Assembly (NCBI GenBank): GCA_023420415.1
Contig: JAEZWF010000049.1
Location: 1 to 58,758, forward strand
Reading direction: 5' to 3'
Origin: Actinomycetes bacterium
GTDB taxonomy: Bacteria; Actinomycetota; Actinomycetes; Actinomycetales; Dermatophilaceae
DNA: 58,758 nt
Shown here: in pieces, positions 25,206-34,380 of the stretch
Layout of the letters: the number at the start of each line of letters is the position of its first letter
How positions within the stretch are numbered: the stretch's first letter is position 1
Notes under the pieces: model-generated
Database searches by the model: none
Told to the model about the DNA's origin: nothing
The model's input: the letters and a program-made list of their open reading frames with translations, nothing else
Made by a program: the position numbers and the translations under genes

Positions 25206-27245
25206 TCATGGACCCAGCCGGTCGTCCGGCACCGGCACCAGGTCGCCGGCGAGCCACAACGGCTGCTGGTCGAGCTGGTGCGGGTCGCCGGTGCGGCCGA
25301 CGACGCCGTGTGGCACGACCCACCGGCTGCGCGCCCGGTCCGAGAGGTCCCACACGTAGCGCGCCGCCGGGCCCTGGACGGCGACGTCGTCCGCATCGGG
25401 CAGCGACGACGTCGCGAGGACGCAGTCGCGGTCACCGGAGACGGCGACCAGCGTCGCCGCCGGCACGCCCGGGGCGGTGGCGGTCACGGCGGCGAGGCGG
25501 TGCCGCTCGCCCCACGTCCCGTCGTGGTCGGCGGCCGCCTCGAGCCCCGCTGCCAGTGCGGCGTCGACGTCGAAGCCCTCGGGCGGGTCGTCCAGCAGCG
25601 CCTCGAGCCGATGGAGCACCCGGGAGCCCACGGACATCCACGGTGCGAAGACGCTCGGCAGGTCGCCAGCGACCAAGGGGGCCAGGAGTGGGTGGGCGCA
25701 CAGGGCGCGGAGCACGGCGGCCCGCCACGCGGCATACCTGCCGGCCTGCACGCTGTCGGCGTCCATCCGCGCGTCCCAGGCGAGCAGCTCGTCACGCAGC
25801 GCCGTCGCCTGCGGCGACAGGCCCTCGAGCTGCCGCGTGCGAGACAGCAGGCGCGGCGCGGGGGAGTGGAACGTGTCCAGGTGTATGCCGCGGTGGTCGT
25901 CGACGTCGAATGTCGCCTTCGCGGCCAGGAGGGTCGTGATGCGCTGGACCCGCGCGTCGGAGGCGAAGTCACGACCGTGGGCTGAGGTCAGGGCCGAGGC
26001 GTGGTTGGCGTGGACGGCGACGTCGCCAACGGGTGCGCGGCCGTGATCTGCCCAGCCGGCCCACTCGTGCCCGGGTTCCCACGCGGGCACGGGCCCTTCG
26101 CGGTTGTCGTTGTGCCGCAACGGAACCCGGCCGGCGGTGAGCTCGACCACGCGTCCTGTGTCGTCGGCGGTGAGGACGGCGTTGACGGGTTCGACCCAGC
26201 CAGCCCACGCGGCCTCCACGTCCTGTGTCGACCGGGCGCGCAGCAGCGCGAGGGCGGCGGCGATGCCGGTGTCGAGCAGCACCCGTGGCGCCATGCGCAC
26301 CGACAGCGCGCGGTCCTCGTCGGGGCCGCCGACCACCACGCAGCCGCGACCGGTCTCGATGACCTCGACCTCGACGGCGTCGTCGTCCGCGAGCTGCACG
26401 GTCTCGGTGTGCCCGGCGGCCGGCTCCCACCCGGCGGGCCCGCGCGCCTCGATCTCAGTACCAACCCGGCGCAGGTCCTCGACGAAGACGTCGTGACAGT
26501 CCGCCATCGCGTTGGTGATGCCCCACGCGACCGGTCCGGCGTGGCCGAAGTGCGGCACACCCGGCACGCCGGCAAACGCGAAACCCACCACGTCGAGCTC
26601 AGGGCAGGCCAGCCGCACCTGCTGGTAGACCCCCGGCAGCTCGATGGTGCGGTGCGGGTCGCCGGCGACCATCGGCAGCCCCGTCACTGAGCGGACACCG
26701 GCCACGGCCCAGGCGTTGCTGCCTCCGGCCGGCCCGTCGCCGTCGCCGCTGCCCGGCGACGCGTCGAGCAGCTGGCGTGCGGCGGGGCTCACCCGGCGCA
26801 CGTGGTCGCGCCACAGCTTGGCCGGCAGGCTGCCGAAGAGCACGTGCTGCAGCAGCAGCGTCGACAGCGGCGTCCACGGTTGCCACGGCTCGGGCGCGAC
26901 CTCGAGGGCGACCAGCTCGTGAGTCTGCCCGGTCACCTCGGCGAGGCCCTGCGACACACCCTCGGCGTATGCCGTGACCCACGCCCGGGTCTCCTCCTCC
27001 AGCTGTGCGTGCGCTCGCCGGGCGGTGTCGTCGAGCCGCGCCTGACGGGCGAAGAAGTCCGCCGACAGCCAGTTCGGGCCGAGGTGCTGCGCCATGCGGC
27101 CCTCGCTGCGCCAGCGCAGCGTCGTCAGCTGCCAGGCCCGGTCGAGCGCGGTGACGCGGCCGTGCAGACGGGACAGGGCGATCACGTCGGGCGCCCACAG
27201 CTGCGGGACACCCCAGGGGTCGCGGACCACCGTCGGACCGGTCAT
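25206..27245 (-). CDS. Penicillin acylase-family (S45) Ntn hydrolase
   Basis: Product of 679 residues. The family architecture is an N-terminal alpha chain, a spacer, and a beta chain beginning with a serine nucleophile freed by self-cleavage; here GGSNAWAV places that nucleophile at Ser176, and HFGHAGPVAWGIT and HNDNREG follow as usual. DPWGVPQLWA at the N-terminus matches the family start. No signal peptide is visible, unlike most penicillin acylases, so it is probably cytoplasmic. It is an insert relative to M. tuberculosis gene order (ppiB next to the MBL hydrolase). Substrate (amide or acyl-homoserine lactone) is unknown. Confidence 0.85.
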   Translation of the reverse strand: MTGPTVVRDPWGVPQLWAPDVIALSRLHGRVTALDRAWQLTTLRWRSEGRMAQHLGPNWLSADFFARQARLDDTARRAHAQLEEETRAWVTAYAEGVSQGLAEVTGQTHELVALEVAPEPWQPWTPLSTLLLQHVLFGSLPAKLWRDHVRRVSPAARQLLDASPGSGDGDGPAGGSNAWAVAGVRSVTGLPMVAGDPHRTIELPGVYQQVRLACPELDVVGFAFAGVPGVPHFGHAGPVAWGITNAMADCHDVFVEDLRRVGTEIEARGPAGWEPAAGHTETVQLADDDAVEVEVIETGRGCVVVGGPDEDRALSVRMAPRVLLDTGIAAALALLRARSTQDVEAAWAGWVEPVNAVLTADDTGRVVELTAGRVPLRHNDNREGPVPAWEPGHEWAGWADHGRAPVGDVAVHANHASALTSAHGRDFASDARVQRITTLLAAKATFDVDDHRGIHLDTFHSPAPRLLSRTRQLEGLSPQATALRDELLAWDARMDADSVQAGRYAAWRAAVLRALCAHPLLAPLVAGDLPSVFAPWMSVGSRVLHRLEALLDDPPEGFDVDAALAAGLEAAADHDGTWGERHRLAAVTATAPGVPAATLVAVSGDRDCVLATSSLPDADDVAVQGPAARYVWDLSDRARSRWVVPHGVVGRTGDPHQLDQQPLWLAGDLVPVPDDRLGP

Positions 27246-27253
27246 GGTCGGTG

Positions 27254-27259
27254 ACGCTA
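27254..27259 (-). promoter_or_regulatory. -10 element for leaderless acylase gene
   Basis: TAGCGT on the minus strand ends 8 bases before the ATG at 27245. It is back to back with the -10 of the divergent MBL gene. Confidence 0.45.
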
Positions 27260-27277
27260 ACCCACCGGACGGCTGGC

Positions 27278-27283
27278 TAGAGT
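27278..27283 (+). promoter_or_regulatory. -10 element for leaderless MBL hydrolase-hisS operon
   Basis: TAGAGT ends 7 bases before GTG 27291. Confidence 0.5.
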
Positions 27284-27290
27284 CGCGAGG

Positions 27291-27992
27291 GTGCTGACGT
27301 TCGCGTTCCCCGGCCAGGTCATCGACGCCAACTGCTACGTCATCGCCCCGGCGGCGGGTGAGGAGTGCCTCATCGTCGACCCGGGCATCGGGGTCGAGGA
27401 GACCCTGCGGCAGGTCATGACCGAGCACCGCCTGCGGCCGGCCGCGGTCCTGCTGACGCACGGCCACCTCGACCACGTCTACTCGGTGACGCCCGTCTGC
27501 GGAGGCGACACCGCGGCATACATCCACGCGGACGACGCCTATCGCCTCAAGGACCCTCTGACCCTCATCAGCCCGCCGCTGCTGGCCATGGTGGAGCAGC
27601 AGTTCGGGCGCAAGGCGACGTGGAAGGAGCCCGAGCACGTCGTCGACGTCCGCGACCACGAACGGCTCTCGCGCGCCGGGCTCGACGTGGAGGTGCTGCA
27701 TGCGCCCGGCCACACCGAGGGCTCGGTGCTGTTCCGTATGCCGTCGGTGCCGGACGGCGTGTCCGACCAGGTCGAGGTCGACTCGACGGTGATCTCCGGT
27801 GACGTGCTGTTCGCCGGCGCCATCGGGCGCACCGACCTGCCCGGTGGCAGTGACGCGGCGATGCAGCGCTCGCTTCGCGACGTCGTCCTGCCGCTGCCCG
27901 ACACGACGCTCGTGCTGCCCGGGCACGGCCCGGCGACCACGATGGACCGCGAGCGGGCAACCAACCCCTACCTGCAAGGATTGCGGGCGTGA
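27291..27992 (+). CDS. Metallo-beta-lactamase-fold hydrolase (glyoxalase II-like)
   Basis: The 233-residue protein has the di-metal motif T-H57-G-H59-L-D61-H62, a second histidine in APGHTEGS, an SGDVLFAGAIGRTDLPGG segment with the bridging Asp, and a final LPGHGPATT histidine. This matches the glyoxalase II-like branch; M. tuberculosis Rv2581c occupies the same position before hisS. Hydrolysis of S-lactoyl-thiols is probable but not proven by sequence. The stop overlaps hisS by four bases (GTGA). Confidence 0.9.
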   Translation: MLTFAFPGQVIDANCYVIAPAAGEECLIVDPGIGVEETLRQVMTEHRLRPAAVLLTHGHLDHVYSVTPVCGGDTAAYIHADDAYRLKDPLTLISPPLLAMVEQQFGRKATWKEPEHVVDVRDHERLSRAGLDVEVLHAPGHTEGSVLFRMPSVPDGVSDQVEVDSTVISGDVLFAGAIGRTDLPGGSDAAMQRSLRDVVLPLPDTTLVLPGHGPATTMDRERATNPYLQGLRA

Positions 27993-29338
27993 AGATCAGC
28001 CCGATCAGCGGTTTCCCCGAGTACCTCCCGTCCCAGCGCATCGTCGAACAGCACTTCCTCGACGTGATCCGCGAGACGTTCGAGCTGCACGGGTACCCCT
28101 CGATCGAGACCCGCGCCGTCGAGCCCGTCGAGCGGCTGCTCGGCAAGGGTGGCGACGCCGACAAGGAGATCTACGGCATCCGGCGGCTCGCGGCCGACGA
28201 GGCGACCGCGGCCGCCGACTCCGAGCTCGGGTTGCACTTCGACCTCACCGTGCCGTTCGCGCGCTACGTCCTGGAGAACGCCGGGCACCTGTCGTTCCCG
28301 TTCCGCCGCTACCAGATACAGAAGGTGTGGCGCGGCGAGCGGCCGCAGGAGGGCCGCTACCGCGAGTTCACCCAGGCCGACATCGACGTCGTCGACGTGG
28401 GCGAGCTGGCGCCGCACTTCGAGGCCGAGATGCCGCTGGTCATCGCCGAGGTGTTCCGCAAGCTGCCGATCCCGCCCATGGTCATCCAGGTCAACAACCG
28501 CAAGATCCCCGAGGGCTTCTACCGCGGCATCGGCATCGAGGACGTCGCGGGCACACTGCGCATCGTCGACAAGCTCGACAAGATCGGCCCCGACAAGGTC
28601 GCCGAGCAGCTCGTCGCCGCCGGGTACACGGCCGAGCAGGCGCAGCAGTGCCTCGCGCTGGCCGAGATCCGTTCTGCCGACTTGTCGTTCGTCGACCAGG
28701 TCCGCGCACTCGGCGTCTCGCACCCCACGCTCGACGAGGGGCTCGAGTCGCTCGCGGCGGTGATCACGGCCGGCATGGACAACGCGCCCGGCGCGATGGT
28801 CGCCGACCTCAAGATCGCCCGCGGACTCGACTACTACACCGGCACCGTCTACGAGACCCAGCTCGCCGGTTACGAGTCGTGGGGCTCGTTCTGCTCCGGT
28901 GGCCGCTACGACTCGCTCGCGTCGGACGGGAAGACGACCTACCCCGGTGTCGGCATCTCGATCGGTGTCTCGCGCCTGCTCGGGCTGTTGCTCTCCCAGG
29001 GGCTCGTCACCGCCTCGCGCTCGACCCCGGCGGCCGTGCTGGTCGCCGTCAACGACGAGGACTCACGCCCCACCTCGGTGGGCATCGCCACGGCGCTGCG
29101 GCAGCGCGGCATACCGTGCGAGGTGGCGCCCAAGCCGGCCAAGTTCGGCAAGCAGATCCGGTATGCCGAGCGGCGGGGAATCCCGTTCGTCTGGTTCCCG
29201 GGCGCGGCCGACGGCGGGGGAGACCAGGTCAAGGACATCCGCTCCGGCGACCAGGTCAACGCCGACGCATCCACCTGGCAGCCGCCTGCCGAGGACCTCA
29301 GGCCGCAGGTGACGGCGGGCGCAGACCCGAGTCCTTGA
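27989..29338 (+). CDS. hisS: Histidine--tRNA ligase
   Basis: Class II synthetase of 449 residues. Motif 1 lies near residues 20-60, motif 2 in FRRYQIQKVWRGERPQEGRYREF (cited by its core Trp-Arg-Gly-Glu-Arg and Arg-Glu-Phe), the histidine-binding ARGLDYYTGTVYE segment follows, and CSGGRYD with GVGISIGVSRL forms motif 3. The C-terminus is an anticodon-binding domain. Translationally coupled to the MBL gene; its 3' end overlaps the convergent membrane protein gene by 41 bases. Confidence 0.95.
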   Translation: MKISPISGFPEYLPSQRIVEQHFLDVIRETFELHGYPSIETRAVEPVERLLGKGGDADKEIYGIRRLAADEATAAADSELGLHFDLTVPFARYVLENAGHLSFPFRRYQIQKVWRGERPQEGRYREFTQADIDVVDVGELAPHFEAEMPLVIAEVFRKLPIPPMVIQVNNRKIPEGFYRGIGIEDVAGTLRIVDKLDKIGPDKVAEQLVAAGYTAEQAQQCLALAEIRSADLSFVDQVRALGVSHPTLDEGLESLAAVITAGMDNAPGAMVADLKIARGLDYYTGTVYETQLAGYESWGSFCSGGRYDSLASDGKTTYPGVGISIGVSRLLGLLLSQGLVTASRSTPAAVLVAVNDEDSRPTSVGIATALRQRGIPCEVAPKPAKFGKQIRYAERRGIPFVWFPGAADGGGDQVKDIRSGDQVNADASTWQPPAEDLRPQVTAGADPSP

Positions 29339-29912
29339 GCTCCAGCAGGGCCAGCGCGCGGATGACCGCGGGGTCACCGCGCCGCCACGCGCCGGTCGGG
29401 TCGTCGGAGACGTCGGCGATCTTGCGCATCGGCTGACGGGCCATGGCGCGCAACGCGAAGAGGTCGAGGTCTGCCGCCGCGTCGATGAAGCGCTGAGCCG
29501 CGCTGGCGCGGCGCACGAACCGGCCCCGCAGCAGCAGCCACACGAGCCCGACGATGACGATCGGCACGAGGGCGGTGACCCAGCCGAGCAGGTTCGCCAG
29601 CTTGGTCACGGAGTCGACGAGGTCGGTACCGGCCTGCTCGATCGTCGTGCCCGCACCCCCGGCCGTGCGGAAGGGGCCCGAGATGCGGTCGCCCACCAGC
29701 GGCACGTCGTTGACGGCGTCTCCCGCGCTGTTCATCTGGTCGCGGAACCCCGTGCCCGCGCTCTGCAGCTTCCGCCCCGGCGCGGCCAGTTCCATCGTCG
29801 TGTCGTGGACCAGGCGGCCCACCCAGGCCCACAGGCACACCCACGCCACCATGGCGACGTCGGCGAGGATCTGCATGGTGCGGCGGCCCGGCAGGTCTGC
29901 GTAGAGCTTCAT
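29298..29912 (-). CDS. Two-TM membrane protein of unknown function
   Basis: Product of 204 residues starting at ATG 29912. Hydrophobic helices lie near residues 14-32 and 110-132; between them is an exterior stretch with PLVGDRISGPFRTAGGAG, and the cytoplasmic C-terminus has RFIDAAADLDLFALRAMA. I do not recognise a family. It overlaps the hisS 3' end and is divergent from xerD across only 18 bases. The frame extends further upstream but would overlap xerD. Confidence 0.7.
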   Translation of the reverse strand: MKLYADLPGRRTMQILADVAMVAWVCLWAWVGRLVHDTTMELAAPGRKLQSAGTGFRDQMNSAGDAVNDVPLVGDRISGPFRTAGGAGTTIEQAGTDLVDSVTKLANLLGWVTALVPIVIVGLVWLLLRGRFVRRASAAQRFIDAAADLDLFALRAMARQPMRKIADVSDDPTGAWRRGDPAVIRALALLELKDSGLRPPSPAA

Positions 29913-29918
29913 GGCGCC

Positions 29919-29924
29919 TACACT
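29919..29924 (+). promoter_or_regulatory. -10 element for leaderless xerD
   Basis: TACACT ends 6 bases before GTG 29931, matching the -10 used for yajC (16691). Confidence 0.45.
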
Positions 29925-29930
29925 CCCACC

Positions 29931-30860
29931 GTGCCTGCCACGACCGCGCTCCACCGGGCCGTGCAGGACTGGCTCGGTCACCTCCAGGTCGAGCGCGGCG
30001 CCAGTGACAACACGCTCAAGTCCTACCGGCGCGACCTCGCCCGCTACACGGCATACCTCGCCGGGCGTGGAGTGAACGACCCGGGCGACGTCACCGAGGC
30101 CCACGTCACCGACTTCCTCGCGGCCCTGCGCGAGGGCAGCGCCGACCACCCGCCCCTCGCGGCGTCGTCGGCGGCCCGCACCCTGGTCGCCGTGCGCGGG
30201 TTCCACAAGTTCCTCGCGCTCGAGGGCGAGGTGACCACCGACCCGGCCGCCGCGGTGAGCCCACCCAAGCCGCCCTCGCGGCTGCCCAAGGCGATCGGCA
30301 TCGACGAGGTCGAGCGCCTGCTGGCCGCCGCCAGCCTAGGTGACACCCCGGTCTCGTTGCGCGACCGCGCGCTGCTCGAGGTCCTCTACGGCTGCGGCGC
30401 CCGCATCAGCGAGGCCGTCGGCCTCGACCTCGACGACATCGACACCGACGAGGGGGTCGTGCGGCTCTTCGGCAAGGGGCGCAAGGAGCGCATCGTCCCG
30501 CTTGGCTCGTATGCCGCGGCGGCACTGTCCGCCTACCTCGTGCGTGGGCGTCCGGCCCTGTCGACCGGAGGGAAGGGCGCGCCGGCGGTCTTCCTCAACC
30601 AGCGGGGGAACCGCCTGTCGCGCCAGTCGGCGTGGGCGGCACTGCGGCAGGCGGCCGACCGGGCCGGGCTCGCCGGACACCTGTCGCCGCACACGCTGCG
30701 GCACTCGTTCGCCACGCACCTGCTCGAGGGCGGCGCCGATGTCCGCGTCGTCCAGGAGCTGCTCGGGCACGCCTCGGTGACGACCACCCAGATCTACACG
30801 CTGGTCACCGTCCAACGGCTCCGCGAGGTCTATGCACAGGCCCATCCGCGCGCCCGCTGA
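29931..30860 (+). CDS. xerD: Tyrosine recombinase XerD
   Basis: Resolves chromosome dimers at dif together with XerC. The 309-residue protein has an N-terminal SAM-like core-binding domain and a catalytic domain with all active-site residues: Arg158 in GCGARISE, His254 and Arg257 in HTLRHSFA, His280 in LGHAS and the nucleophile Tyr289 in QIYT. XerD rather than XerC follows from the neighbours parA-scpA-scpB, as in M. tuberculosis Rv1701-Rv1710. GTG 29931 is chosen over the longer frame, which would run through the divergent gene. Confidence 0.93.
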   Translation: MPATTALHRAVQDWLGHLQVERGASDNTLKSYRRDLARYTAYLAGRGVNDPGDVTEAHVTDFLAALREGSADHPPLAASSAARTLVAVRGFHKFLALEGEVTTDPAAAVSPPKPPSRLPKAIGIDEVERLLAAASLGDTPVSLRDRALLEVLYGCGARISEAVGLDLDDIDTDEGVVRLFGKGRKERIVPLGSYAAAALSAYLVRGRPALSTGGKGAPAVFLNQRGNRLSRQSAWAALRQAADRAGLAGHLSPHTLRHSFATHLLEGGADVRVVQELLGHASVTTTQIYTLVTVQRLREVYAQAHPRAR

Positions 30861-30890
30861 GCAGAGCGCGAACCGGGCGAATCACGCTGA

Positions 30891-30896
30891 TAGGGT
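30891..30896 (+). promoter_or_regulatory. Candidate -10 element for parA operon
   Basis: TAGGGT in the xerD-parA spacer, giving a leader of roughly 50 bases with GGGAG before the start. No clear -35. Confidence 0.4.
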
Positions 30897-30954
30897 CGGT
30901 GCGATCAGCGAGAGGCTGACCGACGAACGCCAGCGCACCGGGAGTGAAACGACA

Positions 30955-31899
30955 GTGGACCCTGAGGTGACCACGACCCCGATCCCGTCGGAGGTCCCCG
31001 CGGACGTCGCGTCGTCGACCAGCGACCGTCTGCCCGGCACGGAAGGTGCCGGAGCCGGCCAGATCGGGCCCACCGGGCGGCCGCTGCCCGACTTCCCCGA
31101 GCCGGCCAAGCTCGCCAGCCACGGCCCCGCGCGCATCATCGCCATGTGCAACCAGAAGGGTGGCGTCGGCAAGACCACGACCACCATCAACCTGGGCGCC
31201 GCGCTCGCAGAGGTGGGTCGCAAGGTGCTGCTCATCGACTTCGACCCCCAGGGCGCCCTGTCCGTGGGGCTCGGGGTGCGCGCCAACGAGCTCGACGTGA
31301 CGATCTACAACCTGCTCGTCGAGCGCGGCCACGACGTGCGCGACGTCATCCAGCACACCACCATCGACGGCCTCGACGTCGTCCCGGCCAACATCGACCT
31401 GTCGGCCGCGGAGGTGCAGCTCGTCGGCGAGGTCGCCCGCGAGCAGATCCTGGCCCGGGTGCTGCGGCCCGTGCTCGACGACTACGACGTCATCCTCATC
31501 GACTGCCAGCCGTCGCTCGGCCTGCTCACCGTCAACGCGCTCACGGCCGCCCATGGCGTCGTGATCCCGCTCGAGACCGAGTACTTCGCGATGCGCGGGG
31601 TGGCGCTGCTCATCGACACCATCACCAAGATCACCGACCGGCTCAACCCGCGGCTGCAGATCGACGGCATCCTCGCGACGATGTTCGACTCGCGCACCAA
31701 CCACTCGCGCGAGGTCGTCGCCAGCGTGGTCGACCACTTCGGCGACCAGGTGTTCCACACCGTCATCAGCCGCACGGTCAAGTTCCCCGACGCGTCGCTG
31801 GCGGCCGAGCCGATCACGACCTACGAGTCCTCGCACAGCGGTGCCGCGGCATACCGCCAGCTCGCCCGCGAGCTCATCGCGCGGGGCGGTGCGGCCTGA
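30955..31899 (+). CDS. ParA-family ATPase (orphan, segregation cluster)
   Basis: A 314-residue ParA/Soj-type ATPase with deviant Walker A K68-G-G-V-G-K73-T, Walker A' LLIDFDPQGAL and Walker B VILIDCQPSLG. The first 58 residues are a Pro/Ser/Thr-rich extension. There is no parB in the window, and the gene heads scpA-scpB, so it matches M. tuberculosis Rv1708, not the parAB locus near oriC. GTG 30955 follows GGGAG at the usual spacing. A role with condensin in chromosome organisation is inferred from context. Confidence 0.88.
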   Translation: MDPEVTTTPIPSEVPADVASSTSDRLPGTEGAGAGQIGPTGRPLPDFPEPAKLASHGPARIIAMCNQKGGVGKTTTTINLGAALAEVGRKVLLIDFDPQGALSVGLGVRANELDVTIYNLLVERGHDVRDVIQHTTIDGLDVVPANIDLSAAEVQLVGEVAREQILARVLRPVLDDYDVILIDCQPSLGLLTVNALTAAHGVVIPLETEYFAMRGVALLIDTITKITDRLNPRLQIDGILATMFDSRTNHSREVVASVVDHFGDQVFHTVISRTVKFPDASLAAEPITTYESSHSGAAAYRQLARELIARGGAA

Positions 31900-31904
31900 C
31901 CGCC

Positions 31905-32834
31905 GTGACCGAGGTGGCTGCCGAGGTGCCCGAGGAGTCCGCACCCACGATCACGCCGGGAGGCGTTATCACCCGGCGGGGTTCGTCGACCCCGTTCGAG
32001 GTGCACCTCGACGTCTTCTCGGGGCCGTTCGAGCTGCTGCTCGGCCTCATCAGCAAGCACAAGCTCGACATCACCGAGATCGCCCTGGCCAAGGTCACCG
32101 ACGAGTTCATCGCCCACATCAAGGCGGCGCAGGCGGCAGACACCGACTGGGACCTCTCGCAGGCCTCGGAGTTCCTGCTCATCGCCGCCACCCTGCTCGA
32201 CCTCAAGGCGTCCCGACTGCTGCCGCAGACCGGTCCGCAGGACGAGGAGGACCTCGCCCTCATCGAGGCGCGCGACCTGCTGTTTGCCCGGCTGCTGCAG
32301 TACCGCGCGTTCAAGGACATCGCGTTCAACTTCGGTGAGCGGATGACGACGATCGGTCGGATGACCGCGCGGCAGGCCGGGATCGAGCCGCAGTTCGCCA
32401 AGCTGCTGCCCGAGCTGGTCATGGGCATCACGCCCGAGCAGCTGGCGATGATCGCGGCCAAGGCGATGACGCCGAAGGTGCCGCCGTCGGTCGGCCTGGA
32501 CCACCTGCACGCCCCGCAGGTCAGCGTCCGCGAGCAGGCCGGCATCATCGGGCAGCGGCTGCGGCGGGAGCGGGTCACGTCGTTCCGCTCGCTCGTGGCC
32601 GACGCCGACAACACCCTCGTGATCGTCGCGCGGTTCCTCGCGCTGCTCGAGCTGTTCCGTGAGGCGGCGATCGCGTTCGAGCAGGCCGAGGCGCTCGGTG
32701 AGCTGACCGTGCGGTGGACCGGCGCGGACGACGGCGACATCGAGGTCAGCGACGAGTTCGACGAGGGCGACGCCGCCGGCGATGCCGACGATGGCGGCGC
32801 CAGCGAGACACAGGAGAACACCGACGATGAGTGA
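31905..32834 (+). CDS. scpA: Segregation and condensation protein A
   Basis: Kleisin subunit bridging the SMC dimer. The 309-residue product has the kleisin N-terminus FEVHLDVFSGPFELLLGLI (cited for its Phe-Glu-Gly-Pro-Phe-Asp/Glu-Leu-Leu-Leu pattern) and the helix SEFLLIAATLLDLKASRLLP, with a winged-helix C-terminus and an acidic tail. GTG 31905 is 5 bases after the parA stop; the gene overlaps scpB by eight bases. Confidence 0.93.
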   Translation: MTEVAAEVPEESAPTITPGGVITRRGSSTPFEVHLDVFSGPFELLLGLISKHKLDITEIALAKVTDEFIAHIKAAQAADTDWDLSQASEFLLIAATLLDLKASRLLPQTGPQDEEDLALIEARDLLFARLLQYRAFKDIAFNFGERMTTIGRMTARQAGIEPQFAKLLPELVMGITPEQLAMIAAKAMTPKVPPSVGLDHLHAPQVSVREQAGIIGQRLRRERVTSFRSLVADADNTLVIVARFLALLELFREAAIAFEQAEALGELTVRWTGADDGDIEVSDEFDEGDAAGDADDGGASETQENTDDE

Positions 32835-33465
32835 GCCGCAGGCGCAGGTCGAGGAGACCGCCCCCGACGAGGCAGTGCCGGAGGAGCAGATCGCCTTCGA
32901 CGTGGGCGAGTTCCCGGGCGGTGCGCGCTCGGCCATCGAGGCGGTGCTCATGGTCGTCGACGAGCCGGTCACCGACGTGGCGCTGGCGTCGGCCCTCGAG
33001 CTGCCGGTGGAGGACGTGCGTGGTCACCTGGCCGAGCTGGAGGAGGAGTATGCCGCGCAGCAGCGCGGCTTCACCCTGCGCCAGGTCGCGGGTGGCTGGC
33101 GTGTGTACAGCCGCAGCGACTACGCGCCGGTGGTGGAGAAGTTCCTCCTCGACGGCCAGCAGGCCAAGCTGACGCAGGCGTCGCTGGAGACGCTCGCCGT
33201 CATCGCCTACCGCCAGCCGATCTCCCGCTCGCGGGTCAGCGCTGTGCGCGGCGTCAATGTCGACGGCGTGGTGCGCACCCTGCTCACCCGTGGGCTGATC
33301 GAGGAGCTGGGTGCCGAGGGTGAGGGTGGCGCCGTCCTCTACGGCACCACCGACTACTTCCTCCAGCGGCTCGGGCTCCAGTCGTTGGACGAGCTGCCAG
33401 CCCTGGCGCCATACCTCCCCGAGGTCGACGTGCTGGACGAGATCGCAGAACAGGGACGCGGATGA
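32827..33465 (+). CDS. scpB: Segregation and condensation protein B
   Basis: The 212-residue protein has the twin winged-helix fold of ScpB with AIEAVLMVVDEPV at the first helix, GFTLRQVAGGWRVYSR, and LETLAVIAYRQPISR before VRGVNVDGVVRTLL. It binds ScpA in the SMC complex. ATG 32827 overlaps scpA, and its own stop overlaps rluB (ATGA). Confidence 0.93.
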   Translation: MSEPQAQVEETAPDEAVPEEQIAFDVGEFPGGARSAIEAVLMVVDEPVTDVALASALELPVEDVRGHLAELEEEYAAQQRGFTLRQVAGGWRVYSRSDYAPVVEKFLLDGQQAKLTQASLETLAVIAYRQPISRSRVSAVRGVNVDGVVRTLLTRGLIEELGAEGEGGAVLYGTTDYFLQRLGLQSLDELPALAPYLPEVDVLDEIAEQGRG

Positions 33466-34358
33466 CACCCCCGAAGAACCGCGGCAACGGCCAGCCGCGC
33501 CGCCCCTCCCGGCCCACGGCAGCCCGCCCGGGCAAGCCGGCCCGGCCCCAGCGCGGCGGCTCCGGCACGACCAAGCGCAGCCAGCCCACCCGCACGCCCC
33601 GCGAGGCACCCAAGCCGGACATCGACGTCCACGACCCCGACGGCATACGCCTGCAGAAGCTGCTCGCCGCAGCGGGGGTCGGCTCGCGCCGCGTCTGTGA
33701 GAACCTCATCGCCGACGGCCGCGTCGAGGTCGACGGGCAGATCGTGACCGAGCTGGGGGTGCGCATCCGCCCCGACCAGGTCGTCCACGTCGACGGCGTT
33801 CGGGTGCAGCTCGACGAGTCACGGCTCTACTTCGCGTTCAACAAGCCGCTCGGCGTCGTCACGACCATGAGCGACGAGCTGGGCCGCATCAACATCGGCG
33901 ACTACGTCGGCAACCGCGAGCAGCGCCTGTTCCACGTCGGCCGGCTCGACGCCGACACCGAGGGCCTGCTCATCCTCACCAACGACGGCGACCTGGCGCA
34001 CCGGCTCCAGCACCCGCAGTACGGCGTGCTCAAGACCTACCTTGCTCAGATCCCCGGTCCGGTGCCGCGCGACCTCGGCAAGCGCCTGCGCGAGGGCGTG
34101 CGGCTCGAGGACGGTCCGGCATCGGTCGACTCGTTCCGCGTCGTCGACTCCCAGCCGGGCAAGGCGCTGGTCGAGGTGGTCCTCCACGAGGGGCGCAAGC
34201 ACATCGTGCGCCGCCTGCTGGACTCGGTCGGCCACCCCGTGATCTCGCTGGTGCGCACCCAGGTCGGCCCCATCCACCTCGGCGACACCAAGCCGGGCAA
34301 GATGCGCAAGCTCACGTCCAAGGAGGTCGGCGAGCTCTACTCGGCTGCTGGCCTGTGA
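33462..34358 (+). CDS. rluB: Ribosomal large-subunit pseudouridine synthase (RluB type)
   Basis: Product of 298 residues: a basic, Pro-rich N-terminal extension of about 65 residues, an S4 RNA-binding domain starting IRLQKLLAAAG, and the RsuA-family catalytic domain with the aspartate motif GRLDADTEGLLILTNDG. It should modify 23S rRNA; the exact uridine is not predictable. Genes scpB-rluB-cmk-der are syntenic with M. tuberculosis Rv1710-Rv1713. Confidence 0.9.
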   Translation: MTPPKNRGNGQPRRPSRPTAARPGKPARPQRGGSGTTKRSQPTRTPREAPKPDIDVHDPDGIRLQKLLAAAGVGSRRVCENLIADGRVEVDGQIVTELGVRIRPDQVVHVDGVRVQLDESRLYFAFNKPLGVVTTMSDELGRINIGDYVGNREQRLFHVGRLDADTEGLLILTNDGDLAHRLQHPQYGVLKTYLAQIPGPVPRDLGKRLREGVRLEDGPASVDSFRVVDSQPGKALVEVVLHEGRKHIVRRLLDSVGHPVISLVRTQVGPIHLGDTKPGKMRKLTSKEVGELYSAAGL

Positions 34359-34368
34359 CGTCGGTCGA

Positions 34369-34374
34369 TAGCCT
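34369..34374 (+). promoter_or_regulatory. -10 element for leaderless tyrA
   Basis: TAGCCT ends 6 bases before GTG 34381; no ribosome binding site. Confidence 0.45.
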
Positions 34375-34380
34375 TCGGGC

